NCBI RefSeq assembly: GCF_000243155.2
Contig: NC_018017.1
Span: 1,116,001 to 1,180,000 of the forward strand
Length of the DNA: 64,000 nt
Direction of reading: 5' to 3'
Source: Desulfitobacterium dehalogenans ATCC 51507
GTDB taxonomy: Bacteria; Bacillota; Desulfitobacteriia; Desulfitobacteriales; Desulfitobacteriaceae
In this document: piece after piece, positions 6,961 through 15,128 of the stretch
Layout: each line of letters begins with the position of its first letter
How positions within the stretch are numbered: the stretch's first letter is position 1
Position numbers and translations under genes: made by a program
The notes under the pieces: generated by a model
Told to the model about the DNA's origin: nothing
Database searches by the model: none
What the model saw: the letters and a program-made list of their open reading frames with translations, nothing else

Positions 6961-8214
6961 TTAAAGCAGGCTGGTCATCGTCGGATACTCCTCTTCGGCG
7001 ATGACTCCCCCAGTCATGGATTTAAGGCCGGAGTGAAGATAAGAGGAGCGCATAATAGCCTGAGAGCCAAAGCGCTCGCGAATCCCATCAATAGCTTGAT
7101 CCACCTTTCGCTCCTTTTCATAATCCTTGGCGAAGAGGGAAAGCTGCAGGAAATCATTCTGACAAAGCTCGGAGACTCGAACCCCCAGGTGTCTCAGGGG
7201 CTGGCCCTTCCATAATTCGTCAAAGAGCCGACAGGCAATCTCCCAGATTTCATTGGTACAGTCTGTGGCCTGGGAGAGTTTTCGTTGATGAGAATAGGAG
7301 AGAAATTCGTTGGTCCGAAAAGAGATGGACACCAGCCGGGTGAAGTACTGACTATGCCTTAACCTGGCGCTGACGGTTTCAACAAGGGAGAGCAGAACCA
7401 GGTGAGCCTCCTTGCGATTATCAACATCGAAGGATAGGGTAGTGGAATTGCCCATGCCTTTGACCTCTACCCTTCCGCCGGGACGGACGGGAGAGTTTTC
7501 GATTCCGTGAGCATAATTCCAAATTAGAAGGCCATAGCTTTTCAAGATTGCTTTTAAGAGGCGGGGGTCAGTGTGTGCCAACTCTCCAATGGTTTTGATA
7601 TTGCGGGAGAGAAGTTTCCGGGTAGTTGCTCTTCCCACCATGAAAAGTTCTCCGATGGGCAAGGGCCACATTTTTTCAGGAATCTCTTCAGGAAATAAGG
7701 TGTGGACTTTGTCGGGCTTTTGGAGTTCCGAAGCCATCTTTGCTAACAGCTTATTGGTAGAGATGCCGATATTTACAGTAAAGCCCAGCTCCTTTTTAAC
7801 CCGATCTTTAATTTGATAAGCGATAGCCAGGGGGTCCCCAAAAAGAAGATCCATGGAAGTGAAGTCCAGAAAATATTCATCCACGGAAAATTGTTGGATT
7901 AAAGGAGAATACTCCCTTAAGATATCGCCTAGAGCTTTGCTGCACTGACGAAAGAGGAGATAATTGGGCTTGGCAATGATCAAGTCCGGACATTTGGAGA
8001 GGGCGGAATATAGGGTTTCCCCGGTTTTGATACCGTATTCTTTAGCTAAGATCGATTTGGCCAGGACGATCCCGTGCCGGGTCAAGGGATCCCCGCCGAC
8101 TACAGAAGGGACGGTTCTTAAATCCAGGGGATCTCCTTGCTGAAGGCGGTAGGTCGCCTCCCAAGAGAGATAGGCTGAGTTAACATCAATATGAAAAATG
8201 ATAGGTTTACCCAA
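6961..8214 (-). CDS. Y-family (DinB/UmuC-type) translesion DNA polymerase, 417 aa
   Basis: The palm motifs are present: FHIDVNSAYLSWEA (metal-binding Asp10) and SVDEYFLDFT (Asp112-Glu113). NIGISTNKLLAKMAS and the GVR segment of the little-finger domain follow. The catalytic motif has SVDEYFLD where Pol IV usually has SIDEAYLD, a variation typical of UvrX/YqjW-like Firmicute paralogues. It replicates past DNA damage at low fidelity. A LexA-type site lies about 65 bp upstream, so SOS induction is expected. There is no beta-clamp peptide I can name with certainty, though the stretch LQLSLFA fits the QLxLF pattern. Confidence 0.92.
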   Translation of the reverse strand: MGKPIIFHIDVNSAYLSWEATYRLQQGDPLDLRTVPSVVGGDPLTRHGIVLAKSILAKEYGIKTGETLYSALSKCPDLIIAKPNYLLFRQCSKALGDILREYSPLIQQFSVDEYFLDFTSMDLLFGDPLAIAYQIKDRVKKELGFTVNIGISTNKLLAKMASELQKPDKVHTLFPEEIPEKMWPLPIGELFMVGRATTRKLLSRNIKTIGELAHTDPRLLKAILKSYGLLIWNYAHGIENSPVRPGGRVEVKGMGNSTTLSFDVDNRKEAHLVLLSLVETVSARLRHSQYFTRLVSISFRTNEFLSYSHQRKLSQATDCTNEIWEIACRLFDELWKGQPLRHLGVRVSELCQNDFLQLSLFAKDYEKERKVDQAIDGIRERFGSQAIMRSSYLHSGLKSMTGGVIAEEEYPTMTSLL

Positions 8215-8277
8215 AATCTAATCACCACCTATGTAGAGAAACCTTAGGATTGTATGATCTGCTTCATATATTATATG

Positions 8278-8290
8278 CGAATATATGTTC
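8278..8290. promoter_or_regulatory. LexA (SOS) box upstream of Y-family polymerase
   Basis: CGAATATATGTTC fits the Gram-positive SOS consensus CGAAC-N4-GTTCG with one substitution in each half. Its place about 65 bp before the polymerase start supports DNA-damage control. Confidence 0.7.
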
Positions 8291-8496
8291 TGTATCAATA
8301 GAAACAAATATTCTATAATTGTTAAAATGTGTTTTGTTTTCCAAGTTTAAGGCGGTTTGAATAAAGAATTAAAGAATCCAAACGAAAAGTGGATATTTTA
8401 ATAAAATGTTCGGATTTAGGCTTGAATTATTAAAGAACATAAGGTATAGTTTACTAGGTTTGGCTATAGTTAAGTTTAACCGAGGAGGAATGAGCC

Positions 8497-9930
8497 TTGA
8501 AAAAGTATGATGTGATCATCGTTGGGGCAGGTCCCGCCGGAATTTTTGCTAGTTATGAATTGGCCACAAAAGCACCTGAAGCTGCTGTTCTTTTGATTGA
8601 AAAGGGACGGGATATCTATAAACGCAGTTGCCCTATTTTGAAAAAAACCCTTTCTAAATGTCCGCCGCCCAATAAGCAAAGGGAATTTGCCAGCTGTACT
8701 CCTGCATGCTCTATTACTAACGGTTTTGGGGGCGCTGGAGCCTATTCTGATGGAAAATTCAATATTACCACAGAGTTTGGGGGATGGCTTACCGAATATC
8801 TGCCTCCTTCTGAGGTTTTGAGTCTCATTAACTATGTGGATCAGATTAACTTAAACCATGGAGCCACCAGTTTACTGACGGATCCCAGTACTCCTGCGGT
8901 AAAGGAGATTGAGAGGAAGGCCTTAGGAGCCGGCCTGAAGCTCCTTCGGGCTCAAGTCCGGCATCTGGGAACAGAATTAAACCTGGAAATTCTCAAGGAT
9001 ATTTATGAGTACCTTAAAGGAAAAATCGATATGGTGTTCGAAACGGAAGTCGCTGATATTATGACCGATGAAGGAGAAGGACACCTGCGGGTTAAAGGAA
9101 TCCGTACCAATAAGGGAGAAGAGTACTATGCTCCTAAGGTGGTAGTGGTTCCTGGACGGGATGGTTCAGAGTGGTTTAAAGATGTCTTAAAGAAGTACAA
9201 TCTGGAAATGAGCAGCAACCAAGTGGATGTAGGAGTTCGTGTCGAAACCCTGGATACCATTATGGAAGATATCAACGAGAATTTGTACGAAGGAAAATTC
9301 CTCTACCGGACTTCCGTAGGTACCACCGTGAGAAGCTTTTGCAGCAATCCTTCCGGTCATGTGGTCATTGAGAATCATACCGGGGTCATGCTGGCCAATG
9401 GACATGCTTATCGGGATAAGAATCTGGGCAGCAATAATACCAACTTTGCTTTGCTGGTATCCCATAATTTCTCCTATCCCTTCAACAAGCCTACAGAGTA
9501 TGCCAAGAACATTTCCCGGCTGGCCAATGATTTATCCAACGGCAGTGTGTTGCTGCAGACCTTCGGGGATATTATGAAAGGCCGCCGCTCCACAGAGAAG
9601 CGTGTCAAGGAAAGCTTTGTGGAACCTACTTTAAAAGAGGCTGTTCCCGGCAACCTGGGGCTGGTGCTTCCTTACTCCACCATGAAGAGCATCATCGAGA
9701 TGATTGAGGCCTTGGATAAAGTAACGCCCGGTATAGCCTCCGAGCACACCCTGCTTTATGGAGTGGAAGCCAAGTTCTATTCTTCTCGTCCTAAGCTCAA
9801 AAATAACTTTGAGACTGAGATTGAAGGACTCTATGCTGGAGGAGACGGAGCGGGAGTGACGCGGGGCCTGGCTCAGGCGGAGGCATGCGGAGTGAAGATC
9901 GCGCGAAATATCATTGAGGAAAAAAAGTAA
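8497..9930 (+). CDS. FAD-dependent dehydrogenase (COG2509-type), 477 aa
   Basis: An N-terminal dinucleotide-binding motif VIIVGAGPAG (residues 6-15) and a C-terminal FAD motif LYAGGDGAGVTRGLAQAEACG mark a flavoprotein oxidoreductase. The central region has TNGFGGAGAYSDGKFN and a Cys-rich segment (SCPILKKTLSKCPP, CTPACS), characteristic of the large uncharacterised NAD(P)/FAD dehydrogenase family. The electron partner and substrate are unknown. The start is TTG-free: GAGGAGGAATGAGCC precedes TTGAAAAAG, with TTG at 8497 as the likely start. It ends in a bidirectional terminator shared with the convergent symporter gene. Confidence 0.85.
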   Translation: MKKYDVIIVGAGPAGIFASYELATKAPEAAVLLIEKGRDIYKRSCPILKKTLSKCPPPNKQREFASCTPACSITNGFGGAGAYSDGKFNITTEFGGWLTEYLPPSEVLSLINYVDQINLNHGATSLLTDPSTPAVKEIERKALGAGLKLLRAQVRHLGTELNLEILKDIYEYLKGKIDMVFETEVADIMTDEGEGHLRVKGIRTNKGEEYYAPKVVVVPGRDGSEWFKDVLKKYNLEMSSNQVDVGVRVETLDTIMEDINENLYEGKFLYRTSVGTTVRSFCSNPSGHVVIENHTGVMLANGHAYRDKNLGSNNTNFALLVSHNFSYPFNKPTEYAKNISRLANDLSNGSVLLQTFGDIMKGRRSTEKRVKESFVEPTLKEAVPGNLGLVLPYSTMKSIIEMIEALDKVTPGIASEHTLLYGVEAKFYSSRPKLKNNFETEIEGLYAGGDGAGVTRGLAQAEACGVKIARNIIEEKK

Positions 9931-9940
9931 TCGATATATA

Positions 9941-9997
9941 AAAAAGATTCGGTCGCCCCGAGTGGATTGGCACTTGGGAGCGAGCGAATCTTTTTTT
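9941..9997. terminator. Bidirectional terminator between FAD dehydrogenase and symporter genes
   Basis: AAAAAGATTCG (9941-9951) pairs with CGAATCTTTTT (9985-9995) around a long loop. A-rich and T-rich flanks allow termination from both convergent genes. Confidence 0.8.
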
Positions 9998-10055
9998 CGG
10001 GGCAGCCTGTATTCTTAAGGCTGCCCTTTCTCCGAACATATATTATTTTAGTAAA

Positions 10056-11516
10056 TCAGACATTTTTAGTCGCTGCTTCGGTTTTTTCGAACTCATCCTT
10101 AATCTCTTTTGAGGGTTCAGTGGTCAGCAGGCTGACGATAAGGATGGAAAGCAAGCCCACGATAAAGCCGGGTATCATTTCGTAGACTGCGTCGAAGGCA
10201 GGGAACTGTTCCCAGAGGATAACGGTGGCTGAGCCCATAATCATGCCGGCCAGGGCTCCCCATTTGTTCATCCGTTTCCAGTAGAGGCTTAAAAGAATAA
10301 CAGGACCAAAGGCGGAACCAAAACCGGCCCAGGCATAGCCTACCAGGTTGAGAATGGTATCATTTTGAGTCCAGGCCAGATAGGTGGCCAAAAGAGCAAC
10401 GAGCAGAACACAGAGACGGCTGACGAAAACCAGCTCCTTATCTTTAGCCTCACGACGGAAGAGAATCCGATAAATATCCTCAGTCAGGGAGCTGGAGGTT
10501 ACCAGAAGCTGAGAGGAAATAGTGCTCATAATAGCCGCAAGAATAGCGGAAATCAGGAAGCCGGTGACAATGGGATGGAAGAGAATTTTACCCAGCTCGA
10601 TAAATACCGTCTCAGGGTCAGCCAGAGCAGGGCCATGAGTGGCAAAGTAAGCGATACCTATGAGGCCGGTAAACATAGCTCCCACTTCAGAGAAGACCAT
10701 CCAGCTCATACCAATGCGGCGGGACTTTTTGATCTCGTTCACTGAAGAGATGGCCATAAAACGCACAATGATATGGGGTTGGCCGAAATAGCCTAAGCCC
10801 CAGGCCAAGAGGGAGATGATACCAATAACACTGGTTCCGGTGAAGATATTTAAGAGTGCTGGATCAATGGCTTGAATGGTGGCGAAGGAAGATCCAAGGC
10901 CCCCGCTATACCAAAGTGTAACAATCGGTACCATGATTAATGCGGTAACCATGATTAATCCCTGGACAAAGTCCGTAAAGCTAACGGCTAAGAATCCTCC
11001 AATCAGGGTATACCCTACAATAACCAGAAGAATTAACCAAAGCCCTGTATGGTAGCCGATACCAAAGGTTGTATTGAAGAGAACAGCGCCGGAAACCAAA
11101 CCGGAAGAGACATAGAAAGTAAAGAAAATAATAATGACGAGTGCGGAAACTAAACGAATGACATGGGAAGTATCATGAAAACGATGTCCAAGGAAAGAGG
11201 GAATGGTAATGGAATTACTGGCAATTTCCGTGTAAGAACGCAGGCGGGGAGCTACATAGAGCCAGTTAAAATAGGCACCAATGGTAAGTCCGACCACAAT
11301 CCACCCAGAGCTGATTCCTGAAGCGAACATGGCTCCTGGCAGTCCCATCATGAGCCAGCCGCTCATATCCGAGGCACCGGCGCTCAAAGCTGTGACCGCT
11401 GGGCCCAGAGTTCGTCCCCCAATCATGTAATCGGATAGATTCGTGGTTCTCTTGTAAGAATAATACCCGATGGCCAGCATCATGACCATGTAGAAGATAA
11501 CCGAAAAAGCAACCAC
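10056..11516 (-). CDS. putP: Sodium:proline symporter (SSS family, PutP-like)
   Basis: It is a Na+-coupled solute importer with about 13 membrane segments. The N-terminus has YKRTTNLSDYMIGGRTLGP and SAGASDMSGWLMMGLPGAMF, the signature of PutP; later GYFGQPHIIVRFMA and SSQLLVTSSSLTEDIYR are also PutP-specific. The start is GTG at 11516, because a stop codon lies directly upstream in frame and the ATG nearby is in another frame. Proline or a related osmolyte is the likely substrate. The adjacent Mrp antiporter would keep the Na+ gradient it uses. Confidence 0.9.
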   Translation of the reverse strand: MVAFSVIFYMVMMLAIGYYSYKRTTNLSDYMIGGRTLGPAVTALSAGASDMSGWLMMGLPGAMFASGISSGWIVVGLTIGAYFNWLYVAPRLRSYTEIASNSITIPSFLGHRFHDTSHVIRLVSALVIIIFFTFYVSSGLVSGAVLFNTTFGIGYHTGLWLILLVIVGYTLIGGFLAVSFTDFVQGLIMVTALIMVPIVTLWYSGGLGSSFATIQAIDPALLNIFTGTSVIGIISLLAWGLGYFGQPHIIVRFMAISSVNEIKKSRRIGMSWMVFSEVGAMFTGLIGIAYFATHGPALADPETVFIELGKILFHPIVTGFLISAILAAIMSTISSQLLVTSSSLTEDIYRILFRREAKDKELVFVSRLCVLLVALLATYLAWTQNDTILNLVGYAWAGFGSAFGPVILLSLYWKRMNKWGALAGMIMGSATVILWEQFPAFDAVYEMIPGFIVGLLSILIVSLLTTEPSKEIKDEFEKTEAATKNV

Positions 11517-11690
11517 TCAAACATCACTCTCCTTCTTTTTTGAAATTTTTATATATAAAAGCATCTATTATAGTACACATAATAATATCATAAGACCTAT
11601 AGATTTATAAGTGGGAAATGAATAAGTATACATTATTTTTTAATATTCTTTCATTTCATTAATTGCTTTCATTAAACTGCTTGAAAAAGA

Positions 11691-11737
11691 AAAAGCAACC
11701 TCAGACCATTAAAATTATCTGGTCCGAGGTTGTTTTT
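11691..11737. terminator. Bidirectional terminator after the mrp operon
   Basis: Positions 11691-11708 (AAAAGCAACCTCAGACCA) pair with 11720-11737 (TGGTCCGAGGTTGTTTTT), a strong 18-bp stem with poly-A/T flanks. It ends the minus-strand mrp operon before putP. Confidence 0.85.
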
Positions 11738-11752
11738 CAGCTGTGAAAAAGC

Positions 11753-12106
11753 TTAAGCCTTCTCCAATACTTCTTTTAAATCGTCACGTACGCTTTCCTT
11801 AGCCAAGGGGACTTGTGCGCGATAGGCAGAACGACAGATAACATGGGATGAAACAGGAGAGGTAAGAAACACAAAGAAAATGCCAAGGAATAACTTGATA
11901 CTGAAATAATCCTCCACAAACAGGAAAAAGAGGAAGGTCCCCAGCAGGACAAATAATACTCCTAATGTAGAGCTTTTGGAAAGAGCATGGGCGCGATTAT
12001 AGACATCCGGGAGCCGAATAAAGCCAATGGCACTGAGGAAACCCAATATAGTTCCGATTAAGATAATGATCCCTATACCTAACTCAATCAGCGTGTTCGC
12101 GTTCAA
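11753..12106 (-). CDS. mrpG: Mrp antiporter subunit G
   Basis: This is a small membrane subunit of the multi-protein Na+/H+ antiporter with about three membrane segments. AIGFIRLPDVYNRAHALSKSSTLG is the MnhG/PhaG signature (positions about 29-52). The open frame runs further upstream, but the TTG at 12106 is preferred: GAGGGGG lies 7 nt away and the product then begins in the first membrane segment. It overlaps the end of mrpF by about 23 bases, showing translational coupling. Confidence 0.85.
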   Translation of the reverse strand: MNANTLIELGIGIIILIGTILGFLSAIGFIRLPDVYNRAHALSKSSTLGVLFVLLGTFLFFLFVEDYFSIKLFLGIFFVFLTSPVSSHVICRSAYRAQVPLAKESVRDDLKEVLEKA

Positions 12107-12380
12107 TGACAATCCCCCTCTCGATAAATCGTGCAAAAGCGATGGTTCCGATAAAGGAGAGAATCCCAATCAATAGAATCACTTCAAAAAAAGCTGTAGT
12201 TCTGAGAAATACGGAAAAGATGGCTACCGCGGCAATAATATTAATGCCGAGGGCATCCAGGGCTTGAACACGTTCAGAGGCCGTGGGCCCTTTGACACAA
12301 CGGTAAATCGTTGCCAAGATGGAAAGAGTTGAAAAGCATAAGGATAAAAATATGACCCAAAATAAGATTCCCTCTATCAT
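12084..12380 (-). CDS. mrpF: Mrp antiporter subunit F
   Basis: This 98-residue, three-helix protein has the MnhF signature YRCVKGPTASERVQALDALG followed by a hydrophobic helix and FEVILLIGILSFIGTIAFAR. Subunit F is needed for assembly and activity of the antiporter complex. It overlaps mrpE by four bases and mrpG by about 23, as usual in this operon. Confidence 0.9.
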   Translation of the reverse strand: MIEGILFWVIFLSLCFSTLSILATIYRCVKGPTASERVQALDALGINIIAAVAIFSVFLRTTAFFEVILLIGILSFIGTIAFARFIERGIVIEREHAD

Positions 12381-12856
12381 AGCCTTGTCACCTTCTTAAT
12401 AGCATCTTCAAACTTTTCTTTAGAGCGGATGACTGAATCGCTCAGTTCGGGAATATCCATAGCGTGGATATAGAACATCCTCTTGTCCGGAGAGATCTCC
12501 ATCACTACGGATCCTGGGGTCAAAGTGATGAGAAGTGCCAGAAGAGTCACTTCCACATCGGATTCCAAACTGGTTTCCAAGGAAAAAATCCCCGGCTTAA
12601 TATCAATCTTCGGCTTGATGATTTCCCGAATCACCATGATGCTGGATGTAAAAAGTTCATAAATAAAGAGAAAAAAGAGCTCCGCAACAGCTTGTAAAGT
12701 GAAAAGGTAGAATTTGCTGTTCAGAAAACGCCGTAAAATGAAGAGAACCAGGATGCCAAACAGATATCCGCTTGAAAAGGTTAAGATGCTCCAATCATCC
12801 TGAAAAAACATCCATAAAACTCCGATAAATAAATTGATTAACACCTGCATTGGCAT
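12377..12856 (-). CDS. mrpE: Mrp antiporter subunit E
   Basis: It has the MnhE layout: two or three N-terminal membrane helices, then a soluble tail with TLTPGSVVMEIS and FYIHAMD, the conserved C-terminal signature (about residues 120-145). The start at 12856 (MPMQVLINLF) follows AGAGGTG; the upstream in-frame ATG codons lack a ribosome site. It sits between mrpD and mrpF. Confidence 0.9.
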   Translation of the reverse strand: MPMQVLINLFIGVLWMFFQDDWSILTFSSGYLFGILVLFILRRFLNSKFYLFTLQAVAELFFLFIYELFTSSIMVIREIIKPKIDIKPGIFSLETSLESDVEVTLLALLITLTPGSVVMEISPDKRMFYIHAMDIPELSDSVIRSKEKFEDAIKKVTRL

Positions 12857-12883
12857 CGAATCACCTCTTTCCCTCATGTGCAC

Positions 12884-14374
12884 TTACTGGAATCTCTCCT
12901 GGAGAACGGCATCAATATAGATCTGGGGCTCCAGCAATCCCGCCACCGCTAAATCTATGACTCCATGGAGTCCTTCTGCCCCTATGCCCAAGGCGACAGT
13001 ACAGGCTGTAAGTAGGGCGATGGGGAGCAGCAGTCCTTTTGTGGTTCCTTTTTCCGTTTCTTCCGTAAAGTTTGTGTATCCCCAGAACACATTCATGAAC
13101 AGCTTTAACATAGAATACAAGACCATCAGGCTGGTGAACAGACCGATGCCGCCGAGCCAAAAGTAATCGGCGCGAAAGGTCCCTTCAGTGACAAAGATTT
13201 TGCCGACGAAACCACTCAAGGGAGGGATGCCGGATAGGGATAAGGCCGCAATAAAGAACATCCAGCCTAATTGAGGATGTAAGCGAATCAGTCCGCTCAT
13301 TTCCTTAAGTTTGCCTGTACCTGTCAAATGAAGGATTGTTCCTCCTAAAAGGAAAAGGAGAGCTTTGACAATCATGTCATGGACCAGATAATAGATGGAT
13401 CCCCGCAGGCCTGTTTCAGTGAAGGAGGCAAAGCCTGCCAAAATAAAGCCGACCCCAACTACCACATTATAGGTCAGGATACTCTTGATATCCCCGAAAG
13501 CAACTGCTCCCATGGCTCCTAAAAGCATGGTCACGGCAGCGAGAACACCGATGAGAAGATGGGTGACTTCCGGTTCATGGTAAAAAACAAGAGAAAACAA
13601 ACGAATAATGGAGTAGATCCCAACCTTGGTTAACAAGGCCGCAAACAGAGCGGCTATAGCTGTAGGGGGGGTACTATAAGAACCTGGAAGCCAGAAGAAG
13701 AGAAACAGGCCGGCTTTCAGACTAAATACGATTAAGAACAAAAAGGCTACCGCAGTCATCAGTCCATCCTGTCCGATCTCCGCCACCCGAACAGATAAAT
13801 GGGCTAAGTTCAACGTTCCGGTCATTCGATAAAGAAAGGCCAGGGCAATCAGGAAGAGGAAAGATGACACCATATTAATCAGAATATAGTGAATGGATTC
13901 CTTTAGCTGTATCTTGGTTCCCCCTAAAGTGATCAGCACATAGGAGGCAACCAACATGACCTCAAAGCACACGAATAGGTTAAAAATATCCCCGGTAAGG
14001 AAGGAACCGTTTACACCTGCGATTAAGAATAAGGTTAAGGGATAAAAATAATGCCGCTCTCGCTCTATACCGATGGAGGAGAAAGCATAATACACGCAAC
14101 AAAAAGTGACGACTGCAGTGACTAAGACCAGCAAAATCGAAAGCATATCAGCTACTAAACTTATGCCGAAGGGAGCTTCCCACCCTCCCAGTTGAAGGGT
14201 TTGAATTCCTGTTTCTTGGATTTCCCTCATGATAAAAAGAGCCGCGATTCCCACCAGGGTGGTGGTGAGGAGGCTTAGGAGCCGATGGAGACGGATATGA
14301 TTGCGCAAAATAACCATGATCATTCCGGCAATAATCGGGAGGATGATCGGGAGTATCACTAAATTATTCATCAT
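12884..14374 (-). CDS. mrpD: Mrp antiporter subunit D
   Basis: It is a proton-channel-type subunit homologous to complex I NuoM/NuoN, 496 aa with about 14 membrane helices. Recognisable pieces are FNLFVCFEVMLVASYVLITL (the conserved glutamate helix), LFFWLPGSYSTPPTAIAALF and YLVHDMIVKALLFLLGG. It couples H+ uptake to Na+ efflux with MrpA. It overlaps mrpC by 11 bases. Confidence 0.93.
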   Translation of the reverse strand: MMNNLVILPIILPIIAGMIMVILRNHIRLHRLLSLLTTTLVGIAALFIMREIQETGIQTLQLGGWEAPFGISLVADMLSILLVLVTAVVTFCCVYYAFSSIGIERERHYFYPLTLFLIAGVNGSFLTGDIFNLFVCFEVMLVASYVLITLGGTKIQLKESIHYILINMVSSFLFLIALAFLYRMTGTLNLAHLSVRVAEIGQDGLMTAVAFLFLIVFSLKAGLFLFFWLPGSYSTPPTAIAALFAALLTKVGIYSIIRLFSLVFYHEPEVTHLLIGVLAAVTMLLGAMGAVAFGDIKSILTYNVVVGVGFILAGFASFTETGLRGSIYYLVHDMIVKALLFLLGGTILHLTGTGKLKEMSGLIRLHPQLGWMFFIAALSLSGIPPLSGFVGKIFVTEGTFRADYFWLGGIGLFTSLMVLYSMLKLFMNVFWGYTNFTEETEKGTTKGLLLPIALLTACTVALGIGAEGLHGVIDLAVAGLLEPQIYIDAVLQERFQ

Positions 14375-14702
14375 GATACCCCCTTAATTCTTCCAAATCG
14401 TCAGTCCCCAGGACGTTATAGGTTCGATAGCTCAATACTAAGAAGAGGGCCGTGGTGGCGAAGTTAATAACAATAGCCGTAAGTAAAAGAGCCTGGGGAA
14501 GGGGATCCGTGAAAAAGCTCTCCTTTAGGCCCAGAAGAGGTGGTCCGCCCTTTTTTAATCCTCCCATGGTTAGGATCAGCAGATTGACCCCGTGCCCGAT
14601 AATGGAGGTTCCTAAAATAACCCGGAGCAAAGTTTTAGAGAGGATCAAGTATGTGCCTATGGTAAATAAAATTCCGATCACTATTGCCATCAATGTTTCC
14701 AT
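14364..14702 (-). CDS. mrpC: Mrp antiporter subunit C
   Basis: This 112-residue protein is homologous to complex I NuoK, with three helices. GTSIIGHGVNLLILTMGGL carries the conserved glycine-histidine and asparagine positions, and DPLPQALLLTAIVINFATTA is the third helix signature of MnhC. It sits directly against mrpB (adjacent codons). Confidence 0.93.
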   Translation of the reverse strand: METLMAIVIGILFTIGTYLILSKTLLRVILGTSIIGHGVNLLILTMGGLKKGGPPLLGLKESFFTDPLPQALLLTAIVINFATTALFLVLSYRTYNVLGTDDLEELRGYHDE

Positions 14703-15128
14703 TTATCGATCATCACCTATACTCATAATAATGGTTAAAGACGTTCCAATAACAGCTAAGGCAACCCCTACATCGAACAATACGGCGGTGGCCATCTCCG
14801 TCCTTCCGAACAGCGGAAGATGAACATAACCGAAGGCTTGGGTTAAAAAAGGCTCTCCTATAAGCATTCCCCGTGCCCCTGTAAAGACAGAAATCAGCAC
14901 CCCGGCCCCGGCAAGGGCTTTAAAATCCACAGGGAAATTTTTGCGGACTTTTTCAATCCCATAGACTAAAAAGAGAAGGACGATGGCCGCGACAAATGCC
15001 AGTCCGCCGATAAATCCGCCCCCTGGGTTGTGATGACCGGAAACAAAAAGATTGACGGCGAAGGTCAGGATAATGACAACGGCCACTTTAGTTACTGTCC
15101 GCAGAATGACATCATTAGGATCTTTCAT
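14703..15128 (-). CDS. mrpB: Mrp antiporter subunit B
   Basis: This is a 141-residue, four-helix subunit with the MnhB signature SGHHNPGGGFIGGLAFVAA near residue 30. The second half (GRTEMATAVLFDVGVALAVIG) matches the conserved end. It overlaps the 3' end of mrpA by 14 bases. Confidence 0.93.
   Translation of the reverse strand: MKDPNDVILRTVTKVAVVIILTFAVNLFVSGHHNPGGGFIGGLAFVAAIVLLFLVYGIEKVRKNFPVDFKALAGAGVLISVFTGARGMLIGEPFLTQAFGYVHLPLFGRTEMATAVLFDVGVALAVIGTSLTIIMSIGDDR

Noticed and set aside
11266-11520. Alternative frame overlapping the PutP start with its own ATG
   Set aside because: It lies inside the symporter gene in another frame and resembles nothing; the PutP frame has clear family motifs from its GTG start.
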